Shown here one piece after another: positions 1 to 12,704 of a stretch of DNA of 64,000 nucleotides. Every line of letters begins with the position of its first letter. Positions within the stretch are counted from its first letter, which is position 1. Source of the stretch: Lateolabrax maculatus. Its lineage: Eukaryota > Chordata > Actinopteri > Acropomatiformes > Lateolabracidae. The stretch is from NCBI GenBank assembly GCA_031216445.1, contig CM062210.1, positions 17,009,501 through 17,073,500 of the forward strand, given 5' to 3'. A model generated the notes under the pieces. It made no database searches, was not told the DNA's origin, and was given only the letters and a program-made list of their open reading frames with translations. The translations under genes and the position numbers were made by a program.

Positions 1-3000
1 ACTGTTCAGGAAAGAATACAATTTATTAGCTGACTTAACAGTTTTATTTATATATATAAAGTATATGAAAATTACTCATTCTCTAATGCACTAAAGACAT
101 CATTTGATGTCTTTTATGCATTACAGAAAGCACTAATAAATGCCTTTTTGTATGTGGCTCTGCAGGATGGGGTTTCAGAGGCCTCAGTTAGAAGTGAATT
201 GTCTTTCTGAAGACAATAGTGCTGTAGCAAGAAAAGATAAAACGACTCACCAAATAAGTAATTAAAAAAGGAACATAAATCTGAGAAAATGGCACGCCAC
301 ACTATCAAGAGAATAGCAAGAGAACAAGAAAGCTGATTTCAGTCATATCGCTGATGGCAGCAGTTACTGACACAAGTTTAGTTTCCACCAAAGTTTAATT
401 ATACTCAAGCAGGCACCCATTGGGAGAGACGTGTCACACCACCTCAGGGGGTGTTGAATCTCACAGGTTAAACATAGAGCGAGAAGCGTGGGCCGCCACT
501 CCACCTGCTATCCTCCGTTACACTCAGAAGAATGTATCAGAGAGCGAGCGATGGACAGACTCTAAACAGACACAGACAAGTGAGTCTACATACTGTATAC
601 ACAAACATTTACATAGACATATGAATAAAAGGATTTGTTGAGAAACTGTGGGAGGCTGCAGCCTCTCTGCTTTCATTTCGCTTCAAGATTGTCAGTGCTT
701 AGCACTCGGTGATGGAAAGGATGGGAGGTAATTGTCTTCCCTTCAGACACCCCAGACCCCTGACGGCTGTCATGACCATAATGTAAAGTATAAGAGCAGA
801 GGGAATGGAGGGGGAAGAGAAAGACAGTGACACAGAAATAGACACAACACAGCCATGTTTCCATCTACTGTTAAGCAGCATGCCATGTTGCAAAAACACA
901 CCCAAACAAAAAGGCAGAGTCTGTTCAGAACTCAGTAGTGCTGTGACATTGCCATCACTATTTATCACAATCAGCTTGTCATATTCTGTACTTCCATCTA
1001 AATACAAAACAAAACAGCACACGACTTGTGATTCCAGTGTCTGATCATTACAGGTGAGACTTGTAGTTTATTGTGTTAGCATGCTATGCATCACCAAGGA
1101 CGAAGTATATCGCAGCTGATTTCAGTTTCAATAATTTTGAGAATTGACATTTCGACCAGAGGATGGCGATGGATGAAAGGGGGTCACTAAAGTTATTACA
1201 AATTCATCTTGAGGACAACATACAAAAATAACAAAATGTAATGGTGCAGTCCATCCAATAGTGGCTGAGATGTTTTAGGATGGACCAGTGCAGTGGACCA
1301 ATTGCATTTATCTGCATCATCTTGGTCGCAGAAACTGTCTGCCATTTTAATTTCACGCAACACATCCTGATTGGCTCACGAGGACAGCGTCTGAACAGGT
1401 AGTTCCTCGACCCAAAACCCCATCAGCGATGCGGTGACATCACTTTCTGGAAATTATAGGAGACCGCAGGAAGTAGCCAGGATAATTGGTTTCACTTACG
1501 CCTTTGGGCACAGTCCAGTTGACTGCATCTACTTTATTACAGGTCAGTGATGGAAACCCAGCTGGTGGGACAGATAGAAGGCAAAAGGAGAATTACCGGT
1601 GAGTTTGCACCTGACGCGTTGGGGACAGTTTATTCAATCTTTGAAGTATTTCCTCCTTCACTTCAGTTTGATTGTGCAGGTGACAACACTCGCCGGCCAA
1701 TAATTGCACCAAGATGCGTGAAAAAAGCACGCCGGCCTTTGCCCAAGAGAACTGTGGTGTAGTTAGGAGTGAGTGAGAAGGTAATCCAAGCCAGCTACAG
1801 GAAACAACCCAAATCACAAGTTTTTATGGGCGTAAAGAGACAGATGTTGACATTTGATAGCCAGCAGTTACTCGTGTTTGGACAGTCTGGCATAACAAAA
1901 TGAGGGAAAATCTGGACCGATGCTCAGTTTCAGCTATTCCTTCGGAAAAGTTAAATCGCAGCAAAGAGTGCAGCTAAGTCCATCATGCTTATAATCATGT
2001 GAGACAGACAGGGGTTGAGACTGAAAGTGGGAGACACCAGAGCCGATGAAACTCCTCCACCAGTGATGCTGAGCCCCACTTCGTCCAGACTTGGGAGTCA
2101 TGTGGAGGGCTTAAGGCTAGCTGTTGCAGCTAAGCTCCCACCACTGTTGATCTGTCTTAGAGGAACAAGACAGCTGCACGGAGAAAAGAGAGAAGAGAGA
2201 GAGACAGAGGTTGGTGGCGGTGAGGGGGAGTGAGGCAGGATTAGGAAGATGGATTTGGATGCTGGTGAAGGGTAGCCAAATGGTGAGAATTAAGGGAAAA
2301 CAGTGAGCAGTGGGGCTTATCAAGGCAAGCGAGATTCAGCAAGGCCTGAAAGCAGTCTTGTGCTGGATGCTGGGCAGTGAAACCTGGCCGCTGCTCCAGC
2401 TGAGGCCCAGTGAGTGGGAGGAAGACCCCCATCCAACCACCCACTAAACACCATATGTCTAAACATGTTTATGTCTGCTCGGTTTAAAGCCTTTAGTTGT
2501 CAAATAGAAATTAGAGCTATCGGAAGAATGTTTACTTCCACAGACTTTAATAAATAATCAATATCCTCTGCAGTGATGTGTTGCGAAGGTATGTTTAAGG
2601 CATACACAGCCCTCTAGGGTTGTTTGTGTCTCTGTTTAAATTTGCCTTGAGGCCAGTTCTTTTCAGTGTAGCTCCATCTGAGCGCCCATGGTTAAAACAA
2701 AGAGAAAATGAATTTAACCTCTGATTTAATATTCAAGTCTGCCTACCCTGGGCATTCAGGGTTAATTTGGGGATATGGCGCTCTATGAGGTGGATTTGGA
2801 AATCTGTTTAGAGATGTTGCTTCCTTCATATAAACAAACTAGCACTGAAAAAACATGTTTCTGAATCTGTGCTGGCCTGCATACAGACAGATCAAGAAGC
2901 AAAAACACTCACTGGAACATTTCTTTTTTTATGTTTCAAACTGACAGCCTTCTTGGACTTTACAAAAGATTTGCTGCATTTCCAGACATTGCTGTCAACC

Positions 3001-3904
3001 TATGGGTATTAGCGTCAGGGCAGCACGATGCGGAACACTGACCCATTCTTTCCTTTTGGCATAACAAAACAGCAAAGAGGGCATCTCAAACATGCAGGAT
3101 TTGTCTCATTTTAATATTTAGCACATGCCCTGCTTCCTCAAATGTGGGTGCCAAAAACAAACGTTTTCCATAATTCAACCAAGTGCAACCGAGAAATGAT
3201 CCATGACCATGTTTCTTGTTTGTGAATCACCATAATACCACCTCAGAAAGCGGAGTGTTTTTTTTATTTTTTAAGTCAAGATACAATACTCATTCATCTG
3301 CAGTCTGAGATCGTCCCTCTTTAATGAATTACTAAATGTCTCATCTCATCACTGTTACATTTCTGAGACCGCTCATGCAACAAGTTGCAACAAAGTTCAG
3401 TAAATTAGAAAAAATTTGAATACAAAAGGTTAGTAGCTAACTTAAGCCGTCAGACACATCACTCTTTTTATGCAAACTAGCTTGTCTTTCTAAAAGAGCT
3501 TTAATTTTCACCTCGCTTCTTTACTGAATAAAGAGTGTTAGCTAATACCTAAAGGCATGCAGCAGAATAATTTACACTAGTGAGATGAAAAGGGTGTCAG
3601 GGAATTAATTACGGTTTTAAAGGTGCAGATAGCAACAGTCTCAATGCCTCTGAGAGAAGAAAACAGAGAAGAAGAAAGAGGAAAAAAATATTGGTGTGCC
3701 GAAAGTTATCTCTACCCTGCAGCATAATGGGAGTGTTAAACACAGCTAAACACTTCAAAACGCGATTCGGTACAGGGAGAGGCGCTCAGCGGAACGACCT
3801 CTACTTACGTCTGGATGTGAGCACGGTTATAGATCACCCCCGCTCGCTCCCTTTCTTTCATTCTTTTAGTTCCAACTTCAGCAGATGTTGCAGAGTTTGA
3901 ATGC
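1..3904. other. non-genic stretch, unique sequence
   Basis: I see no gene here. The longest open frame is 107 codons (699-1022, minus strand); it has no recognisable domain and overlaps shorter frames on both strands. A purine-rich GA tract lies at about 2178-2232, and a small dispersed-repeat fragment at 1140-1216 is listed separately. The rest reads as unique AT-leaning intergenic or intronic DNA with frequent stops in all frames. Confidence 0.75.
1140..1216 (-). repeat. fragment of a high-copy teleost dispersed repeat (same family as 51036-51345)
   Basis: The reverse complement reads through a stretch ending in the 'atgaatttgtaataactt' and 'cgccatcctctggtcgaaat' motifs. These align with 51110-51185 on the plus strand (for example 'cgccataatcgggtcaaaat'). 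From memory the family is very abundant in perch-like fishes and carries the phrase 'gccatgaaatttggtacaga'. Only its central part is preserved here. The transposon class was not determined. Confidence 0.55.
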
Positions 3905-3924
3905 TTTTTTTTTTTTTTTTTTTT
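3905..3924. repeat. poly-T run (20 T)
   Basis: An uninterrupted run of 20 T lies between 'atgc' and 'acgtaa'. It could be the A-tail of an old minus-strand retroposed insertion, but no body for such an insertion was recognised beside it. It is followed within 80 bp by the TGACA-rich block. Confidence 0.95.
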
Positions 3925-3984
3925 ACGTAAAGGTACACAGGAAGCCGGCGCTCTTTCATCTCCAGCTGATTGCTGGGACGTTAT

Positions 3985-4160
3985 TGCTTTGACTGGGGGT
4001 GACAGTAGCTGTCACGGCTGTCAAACAGCTCGGCCTGCAGCATATCAAACTGCAGGTTATAGTGTGACTGGTGACATGCTCAATCAGCCATTAAAGAGAA
4101 ATCACTGTCAGCCGTACATGGCTGCTGACAATCAGTCATCACAGGGAGGAGGCAATACAC
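3985..4160. promoter_or_regulatory. candidate enhancer with a TALE-homeodomain (TGACA/TGTCA) site cluster
   Basis: Six TGACA/TGTCA pentamers fall within 131 bp, at 4000, 4010, 4019, 4072, 4106 and 4126. About 0.3 would be expected by chance. The first two form an inverted pair with 7-bp arms (3999-4005 and 4009-4015) and a 3-nt spacer. The last one reads TGATTGTCAG on the minus strand, one base from the PBX-MEIS composite site TGATTGACAG. TGACAG is the known core of MEIS, PREP and TGIF factors. The block has no microsatellite or recognised repeat. That it is a conserved enhancer is inference; conservation could not be tested. Confidence 0.4.
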
Positions 4161-6939
4161 CCCGATTGGACTCAAGGTGATAGCAAGGAAAGTTTGTGAT
4201 TTCAGGTTAGACCAAGATATGAGTTTTGTGATGTTCACTAGGAGTATTGGTCTTTTATTAAATATTGGATATCAGCCAATCGTGTGGTCCAATTCCAACA
4301 TGACAGACATTCCTGTCTGGTCTGTGACTGCCCTCACTGTTTGGAGGTCATTGTGCGCGTCCCGTGTAGTCTCCCACTGTAGGAGCATGCAGGGAGGAGT
4401 TGAAGGTCAGCAGTAGGAATATGTGACACCTGTTCTGGCTTAATACACCTACAGAGGGGTCACCACACGCAGAAGCCGTCACCGTCCCTTCCTCCTAAGT
4501 GTCAGACAAGCAACAGTGAGAATATGCCACTGGTGCATGGGAATAAATCAAAAATTATAAAATTGATAACACTGCTAAATGACCCTATTTGTGTGTACTT
4601 AGTTACTTTCCACCACTGACTGGGCTCAACACACCCCCAGGCTTTGTGAAGTGTAATGTTACTTTCCCATTGTGTAATATATATGTTACAAAACTTGCCA
4701 CGTTTCAACGTCGACAGACCACTGACTGTCCAGCACATCATATACTGTAGCTCACTGTTGAGTCCAGCGGCCTTTATTGCGTAGTATATCAGCTTGTTTT
4801 CCCCACGGTTTCACACCTCAATCCTTTGACACAGCCTTAGCGTGAGCACACAGTGACCCTTTTGACTCTGAATATAATGAGCAGATCAAAAAAGAATTAC
4901 TAAATGAAAAATGACAGTGTATTACATTACAGATATTGAATAATGAGATAAAATAATAGCCTCTACTGAAGTAGCATTGATACAAAAAGCCTTCAGTCAT
5001 CAACCTTCAGAACTGTGTCCCATCTTAATATTTTCCTTTCCAAAGCTAGTCCACTCTTGGTTTGGGAACAATAAACAAAACAATAAACTTTTCCATAACC
5101 ACTCCATAAAAGTCCTGCATTAAAGCAGAAGTGAACAATTTGGGGTCGCACATAAATCCAAACCAGTGCACACTAGAGTGATGTAAGAGACTGAAACAGC
5201 CCAGAGAGAAATACCTTCAAATGCCAAGAGCTGTAGTCAGAGATTGAGTCCAGGTCTGTCCACAGTGGAATATTACAGTTATGCTGTAACGCTGCGCAGA
5301 GGGCCATGCTCCCCATAAAACATCAATTGAAGCTTTCCGAATCACCCATGACTTACCTGACAGGTCATGTATAAACCGGCAGAGAGGGGCCTTTGAAACT
5401 GCAGGTTTGGTGTTTCAATTTAGGCCAGCCATCACGGAAAGTTTTCCGACATGAAAGGAACTTTGGATGGGGGCAGGTGGAGTGTCACGTACCGTTGCCA
5501 TGCCATTGGCCAGCAAAACACACAGAGGACAGGAGGTAATGAGGAAAACAAAACTGTGTAGATTTGAACCCTGAGGGATAAAATACAAGGTGTCTGTCAA
5601 ATATATTGCATGGCTCATAAAAGCTCATTCCAGGGGTTAGCAGCTGGCTGAGGAAGGATGAGGTAAGGTAAAGATGAGGTTGCAGGTGGAACAGAGTAAA
5701 AGCGACTAACCTTAATCCCCCAAACTTTCTCCTGAAGGAAGCACTTTTTTAATTCCAGACTCATCCTTCCCTGGGGAGGGACTGTTATGAGCTGATTCTT
5801 TCTTCCTCCCCCTGCCCCTGTTTTCCTTTCCCCCCTTCCCTCTCTGCGATGCATCTGCCAGGTGTGATAAGACAGACAAACGTTACCTTTACAGGGCTAT
5901 TAAAGCCATTTCCCCCCGCAGTTTTGAAATGATTATCGCCTTAGGCCCCCGGTTACAGGTTAGCTGATAGCTCACCTCCATCTGCCCGTATCTGGGTGAC
6001 TCTTTGAGGCTTAGGGCTGGCTGGGTGGTTGAAGATTATACGCGTTGCTTAAACCGCTTGAATACCAGGGGAAAACGGCAAAGGTGGGAGGGAGGAGAAG
6101 AAAAAAGGGGTGGAAGAAATGAAAAGAGCAGGAGTCCTGACATCCACAATGCTGTGGCGGATGATAAGGGATACGGTGACAGCTCTTCCTCCCTCTGTCT
6201 GGGGCTTCGACTGACTTTATGTGGGACACATTGTCAGGTAAAGGGCAGTCGCAGTCAGTGTTGAAGGAAGGCGGGTGATCTTTTATGGCTTTCAAGAATT
6301 TTCTGCATTGTTCAAGGATATACCCTTAATTTGTTAGAAATTGGATTATCGGTCTTGATTCGAAACACCTTAGGCAGCGATTGTTAGGTGGAAGAACAGG
6401 TTTTTTCACACAAAATAGAAGGAAATTCCTCAAAAGACTGAAGCCATCTCATTTACAAACACTTAAAAACTGCTTACAGTAGACGTTTGTTAGCCGCTGA
6501 GACAGCTACAGTATCTATCCTCCAGTGTGACTGCTTCCTGCCAGCCAGCACTGTCTCCCAAATCCTCTCAAGCATCACGTCTGCTCCATAGAGATATCAC
6601 CACCAACGCCAGCTGCTGCTGGCTTCCTCCCATTACCTGCTCCTCACTTATCTGTCTGTGGCTGACTGATGGTCTTCTTTATTTCTTCCCATTTCCTGCT
6701 GCCCGTTAGAATGTGTCACTTATTGGCGGGCGATCTGGGTCAAATTTGATCTTCTTTTCTATTATTGCACTTTTAAAAATGCATACACAGAGCACAGACA
6801 GACAATGCCAGTACAGATGTAAAAGGGAACTGTTTTCTTTGGATGCTAAGTGACTAATGCTGAGCTGAAGTGTTCATTAACTCCGTGAAGGTGGAAACAG
6901 CCCTCCTATAGCCACTATGAAACCTTCCTAACAGAATAA
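4161..6939. other. non-genic stretch, unique sequence
   Basis: No gene was recognised. The longest open frame is 94 codons (6011-6295, minus strand) and is opposed by an 86-codon frame on the other strand, the usual pattern of chance frames in purine/pyrimidine-biased DNA (GA-rich at 6080-6125). The rest is unremarkable unique sequence. Confidence 0.75.
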
Positions 6940-7220
6940 TCTGACAGCTGAGCCACTTAATTAAGGTAGCAACGAATATATATTAACTTTAATTTAATTG
7001 CACTCAGAGAATTTCTTCTCTAATTGACCTTGGCCCCTTTTACAGCATAATTACTAAGACCATCACTTTTGCTCACCGCAGCCAGACACATCCTGTAAGG
7101 TCACTGACCCTGCAATCTGCATAAAGAATTAAACAGGTGATAAAGCAGGGCTTACAACAGCCTAATGACGAATTATCAGCTGGTAGAACCTGCAAATTCA
7201 TATTTAATGTAAACCCTGAT
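6940..7220. promoter_or_regulatory. candidate conserved non-coding element, homeodomain-core rich
   Basis: The block contains many TAAT/ATTA cores, including CTTAATTAAG near 6957, TTTAATTTAATTGC near 6988, CTAATTGACC near 7019 and CATAATTACT near 7046. They alternate with well-mixed sequence free of simple repeats. TAAT is the core of many homeodomain sites. This texture is typical of developmental enhancers in vertebrate gene deserts, but the call rests on motif density and look alone. Confidence 0.33.
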
Positions 7221-8264
7221 AACAAGTCATGTGGGAACTAGTAAGTATGTAGTTAATAAGACCAACTGGGAGGCATAAAGGTTACTGAAATAAAAACCAG
7301 CTGTCTTTTGTCTTGGTGCATTTGCGTGCACACATTATGCCAAATAGAAACTACCGAGAGTTGAAGCCGACATGAGTTACGGGCAAATGTTTTTATGGTC
7401 GATGCTAAATGCCAAAATCACTTGTTACTTTGGCATTTAAGACAAGAATAATCACTCCTTTGGGTGCAGCTAGTTTGCCCTCACAGAGGCATTGAATACC
7501 TCTAAATATAGGCTTGGTTTACAATCAAGACTCTAATTGTAAAATGCATAATTTAAAAAGTAGTCCGCTGCCATTGAGCTAAGAATAGATTAAGACAAAG
7601 AGCCCTTTCTCAGCTTGGTGAATAGAGGTGTCCACTGCTGTTTCCCCTGACCTTGCGGCAGGCGCTAACTTGTTATTCTATACAATAACATAACAGAGCA
7701 CCTTTGACTGGAGTAGCTCCTTTAACCAAAGCTTCTAGCCAGTGGTTCACTGGAGGTGATTGGAAGAGCTCAGCCATGCAGTCGAGAGCCTGCCGAGAGC
7801 TTTTCACCCCAGCGTTTAATGAGCTATGTTCAGGTCCACTCCACATCCATCCCAGTCCATTATTGGCTCCAAAAAGCTTTCAAAATGTCGTTTGAGCACT
7901 CAGTCTACTTAACCAATAGCCTATTCATAAGAGTGGCAATGGTCCTTCTCAAAAAGCACCATCTGAATTGTGAATTCAGATTAAACAATTGAAATAAAAC
8001 TTATATATATAAATATCTTGGCCAGTTCACTTGGTACAAGGACTTGATTGATTGTTGAAATTTTTAATACTGGTCTCGGTGTGTGCTCATCACAAGTCAG
8101 AAAACACTCCAAGAAATACGTGCTATTGAGCCTGACCTTCTTTGTACACCTAAAAGACCAGGGCAATGACGTGGCCGTAAATTCAGCTCTCATCACATCC
8201 TCAGCGCCCACTTTTAGGTTGGACACGATTTTATTGAGAGAACAAAAACCGAATCAGTAACATG
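7221..8264. other. non-genic stretch, unique sequence
   Basis: No gene was recognised. Open frames of 81 codons (7981-8226, minus) and 70 codons (8048-8260, plus) overlap each other on opposite strands and have no domain I recognise. The sequence at 8090-8230 is free of repeats and could belong to the regulatory-looking block that follows. Confidence 0.7.
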
Positions 8265-8840
8265 CTCTCAGGATTAATTGGAGGCCTCATAGGTGTTTTA
8301 AAGCATCCGTTCTCCTGCATTGGAGCCCCCAGGGGTGTTGTTTTCTCTGCCATGGTGTTATGAGGAAATTTCTGGTAATGAAAAAAAACAACAGTGTGAA
8401 CCTAGCCTGCAGTCCTGTGCTGGCTCCCCAGGGAGATGAGAACATCTTATGAGTGAGGCCTTTCAATAATGGAGTTCACTATTAATCATCTCCCTCACAT
8501 GTCCGCTTTGTGTTTCATTTCTATTTCATTGAGTAGCCATTCTCCTCGACCAAAAAAAGAAACCTTTTGCCACTACCATTCAAGTAATTCTCCTCCTTCC
8601 TGACTCTTAATAAAGGATTATTGGCAAATGTATCTCTGCTCTGACTGTGAATGCCTTGAATACATGGAGTCCATCAACAATTAAACACCAACATGGCACA
8701 GGATGGCTCTGTAGCCAAGCGCTGATGCTCGCCTTGATACAATTATTCCATTTTGAGGAACAGATGCAATTAGATTTGGAGGATGGTTTTCATGAAAATA
8801 GGAGAAATCAATGGTCCAGCCAAATGTGCTCTGAATCAGT
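8265..8840. promoter_or_regulatory. candidate conserved non-coding block, TAAT-rich
   Basis: About 575 bp of repeat-free sequence has spaced homeodomain cores: GGATTAATTGG near 8271, CTATTAATCATC near 8479, GTAATTCTCC near 8584, CAATTAAACACC near 8679, CAATTATTCC near 8740 and GCAATTAGATT near 8767. A 79-codon frame at 8647-8886 has no recognisable domain. The regulatory role is inferred from motif spacing. Confidence 0.3.
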
Positions 8841-11800
8841 CATCGTACCTTCAAGAGTCCAATTATATACACCTTCACAGACATGACTTTAAACCTTACA
8901 AGCAAACCAGGAGAATTAGTGGTAAATGTTAAATGTGTCTTTACAAAAAAATGTATTTACATTTAAAAGGGGAGCACAAGGCTGAAACATTAATGACACT
9001 TTTGACCTTAATTGGTGTAAATGGTGATATTTTATCTCGATTTATTGTTTTATTTCAATGGAAACGTACAGTTGAGGAAAAAAAGTTTCAGTCATTAGTA
9101 GTAAATTTACTCATGTATTGTACTCTACATCTAATCTAATCAAATTTAATTGTGAATAATATGTCAAGGCAGGTCTTTCTTTGTTATGAAGAGACATGAA
9201 CTCCCAACAGCTCAGCATCCCTGAGAATGATGTCCTCATTAGACATTTCCATGCTTCACTATTTATGTCCAATGTCAATGTTCAGTGCCACAATATTTCG
9301 CTAACCTTAAACCTACTGTAGTTGCCATGAGCAGATATACTACAAAGTGAGATTTTTAAAATGTTCCCATTGAACATGAAAACACGTCATTGAATGTAAA
9401 ATTGAATGGAAAAGTTGAATTGAATGGGTTTGCAGTATCGTCAAATGTCAACGTTCCTGCCTGGTTCCCACACGTAATGCAAATTCATGTGTCAGTGATT
9501 TTAAAAATCTTTTTACAAGTTTTGACAGTTTTTACTGATATGTTTAAGACAACAGGCAGAATATATTCAATCAGATACTTTTGAGAAGCTAATTAAGTTG
9601 TTTTGCGTAACTCAATCTGGCAGCACTTGAGTGGCAGATTTATAATTGGCAAGCATCCAACCTTACTGCCTAAACAAACCCAGTGGAAATATATCAGCTT
9701 ATTTGTCTGAATGTGATTGGAAATGAAACATAATGGATACACACATCCACCAGAAGAAATCACATTTATGATCATTTACAGCCATGTTTGACATGAAATC
9801 TGGTTGATATTTACAAGTCTCCAGTGTGTTTGGAAATTGTTTTTAGCTGGCTCGCTGCCTTCAGATTGTCTTTAACTAGCTTGCTAAGAGAAATTCAACC
9901 TTGATAGCTTGATATATAAATGACCAAATATTTCTGGCTGAAAGGGGGGGATTCAAAACTTTAAACAATGCAATAATTTAGAACGCACTTTAGTCATTTC
10001 TCTAAGCAAACTAAGCAAAGTCATTGAACTGGCCATGATGCTGACAAGAAATGCCCAAATCTATTAATTTAATCTAATCACTACATTTATTACTGACCAT
10101 AACCGAACGGAACACTTGCAGGTTGTGTGAGCAAGTGCAAACAAGTCCTGGTCATCATGACTTTTTTACATTGTTTACTCTGACTGTTCCGCAAAGAGGC
10201 CAAGCAGGGGCACCACTGGAGGAGGGAGGGGGAGGCTGAATGATTCAGAGGCCCAGAGCTCAACAGGGGCCCTGGATTTTACATATTTATAGAGTCAGAG
10301 GTGTTGCTGAGCTGTTTGTGGTGCCCCATAGGTCAAGCTACAGTAAGATCGTGGCATCTAGTGTTACCTCATGTGTGCCTAGTTACCCTTAACAAGCACT
10401 GAGAAGCAGAAACATGTGAACAGCTCATGTCTTTGTTACACCCTCACCCATATTGCATAAGATTGCATGTGGGTAGCATGTAATCCTTTCAGGAAGTGTT
10501 GTTGTGAAGAAGGACAGTGGAAAGCAGTTTTATAAAGTGCATAATCATTTGTTTGGAGAGTCAGATTAGATTGTTGGAAAACCAAACCCAATAAAAGTGT
10601 ATCTACATGAGCCAAAAGCATATTTTCGCCGCCAAAATCTGAATGTTGTGCTATCACATTTAGGAGGTTACCACCACAAAAACAGCAGTTTCACATATGT
10701 TCTTTATGTGTACAGTGCGTGCCAACAGTTAATCGCACTATTTCCTGTAATTCCAGTCCCCTGGTGAGCAGATGACTGATGCCCAAACGGCAGACTTTCT
10801 AGAGAACGAAAAAAGAAAAGCACAATATCCCCGACTCCACTGATGAGGAGCACATTTTCAGAAAGATTGATCTCGGGAAGAGGAGCCAACATCAAAAGCT
10901 TTTCTCAATATTTTAGGAAGGAGGAGTTATATATTTAAGGATTTCAAAGTACTATATGTCCCCTGAATATGTTTATCTGATCAGCGTCCAAAAAACTGGA
11001 TTTCATCAGGAGTAAATTAGGCAATCTAGCATGAGCTTCTTGCTTGGTTTTGCGTGTCTCCTCTGTAGGGCTCAATAGCTTCTGCAGACTTCAAAACAAA
11101 AATAAAAGAACCCACAACTCAAGTCTCGCTTCAATGAGATTACTTAATTTGCACTTGACATGATATAGTGTGTTGATGCCTGTACAAAAACTCTGTATTT
11201 TGTACCAGTAAGCAACATTGGTTTTATCAGCTGATGTCAGTCTACACTGGTATGTGTTGTGACAATTTATTACTTGTTTAAAAGTGCTTTTATGTTGTGT
11301 TTTTATTGTGTGTGTTTACCGTAAACCATGTCTTTACGGGAAAATAAAGTTTAAATCAAATGGAATTGAAATGTTTTGTTTCAGAGGCCAGCCAACATCA
11401 GAAGCTGAATGTTTATTACTCAGTTCGTAAGGAGGCAACTTGAACAGACCTTTCCAGATGAAGGTCTATTCAGATCATATTTCCTAATTATCCTGACATA
11501 CTCCAGACTACACGGTGCTAATCAACAGTCGAGAGAGGCTTGAAAGGGGAGGGGAAAGAGCATGGTGGATAATGCTCACCTTCTTACCAAAGGTTTATTC
11601 TCAGCCGTTGTTGCCTTGGTGAGCCAGCACCCGCTGCGAGCAAAAGCGTGCTACATTATCAGTTCACCAGGCTTTGAGAAGCTGCAGCATCACACAGAGC
11701 TCAATGGGCTCCCCTCTTAGTGTACAGATGGCTATGGCGAGGCCCTGGTGGAAATAACACTAAATAAAATTCTCAGAAAATTCTCTCTCAGGATGTGACA

Positions 11801-12254
11801 AAAGAAAGTGGGGCTACCTTGCCACCTGCAACGTCTGGCACCTCTCTCTACTCTGCCAATTAAAAGGCTGAAAAAAATAGCCAAGCCTCCAGGCTTAGTT
11901 TTGCATAATAACATTTGCATAAAATGAGACCATCTGTTTTGAAACCTTTAATTTTTTGACTGTGACTTTAATGTGTTAATGCTGTGAGCTCTGATTTGCT
12001 ACGCCATTGATTTCCTTTTGGGAAAGGCTACTGTAGAAAAAAATGAAAGCGGTCTAGATCCCTCTTAAATACAACACAGCCAAAGCCACAGCTCAGTTTG
12101 CAAGCATGACAGTTTGGCACATAATCCTAGTAAGACAGTGACCTGATTACTTATATGCAAATTATGTGTGTCAATATTGGCTCTGAGAAAATGACATGCA
12201 AGTCAAGATAATACTTATTTTTAATTGGCTGCAGTATTTAAATCTACAATGTGG
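8841..12254. other. non-genic stretch, unique sequence with one inverted-repeat fragment
   Basis: No gene was recognised; no open frame exceeds 73 codons. The DNA is AT-rich, notably 8930-9600 and 11100-11370. One short inverted-repeat structure at 10207-10327 is listed separately. Confidence 0.75.
10207..10327. repeat. short inverted repeat, possible relic of a dispersed element
   Basis: A perfect 10-bp inverted repeat (GGGGCACCAC at 10207-10216, GTGGTGCCCC at 10318-10327) encloses 101 bp that include 'caacaggggccctgg'. The GC-rich character stands out from the AT-rich surroundings. It may be a fragment of a fish mobile element or simply a hairpin-forming sequence; no family was assigned. 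Confidence 0.4.
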
Positions 12255-12704
12255 TTAAAGGACAGTTCTGGTTTATTACAACTTTGCTTTTATTTTCATA
12301 GTTTCAGCCACTGTCGCTATTGGTTATAGTAAGATTGCACTCACCAAAGACATAGCTGAGATCTGAGAACATATGGTATTGCTACAACAAAGTCCAGTGG
12401 GGCAAGAAACATGAGCAGTCAGACGATGAGACGGGCTGTAAACAAGCCAACAGTTTAGTCAGAATATTTAAACCACTGTTTTTGGCGGTCAACCCAAAGT
12501 GGGTACACAGAGAATATCAGAAAAACTGTGTGCATGCGCAGATAGATTAGGTGATAGCTTAGGTAATAATTTCACAGTCTGCCTTATTCTCTCAAATAAA
12601 CTTTGCTAACCTGGCCATTGGGTGTTTAAAACCGGATTGTCTGACTGATCAGGCCTGACTAAAAAATAAGACTAAAGTTGGAATGAACTGGAATGATCCT
12701 TTAA
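12255..12704. mobile_element. non-autonomous DNA transposon (MITE-like), TTAA at both ends, about 450 bp
   Basis: The left end reads TTAAAGGACAGTTCTGGTT at 12255-12273. The reverse complement of the right end (12686-12704) reads TTAAAGGATCATTCCAGTT. By eye 14 of 19 positions agree, giving imperfect terminal inverted repeats bounded by TTAA on both sides. TTAA duplications are known for piggyBac-type transposons, but other classes have similar ends, so the superfamily is left open. The interior has no open frame of useful length, so the copy would need a transposase supplied elsewhere. The left 150 bp resembles, from memory, a repeat common in perch-like fishes. Confidence 0.65.
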
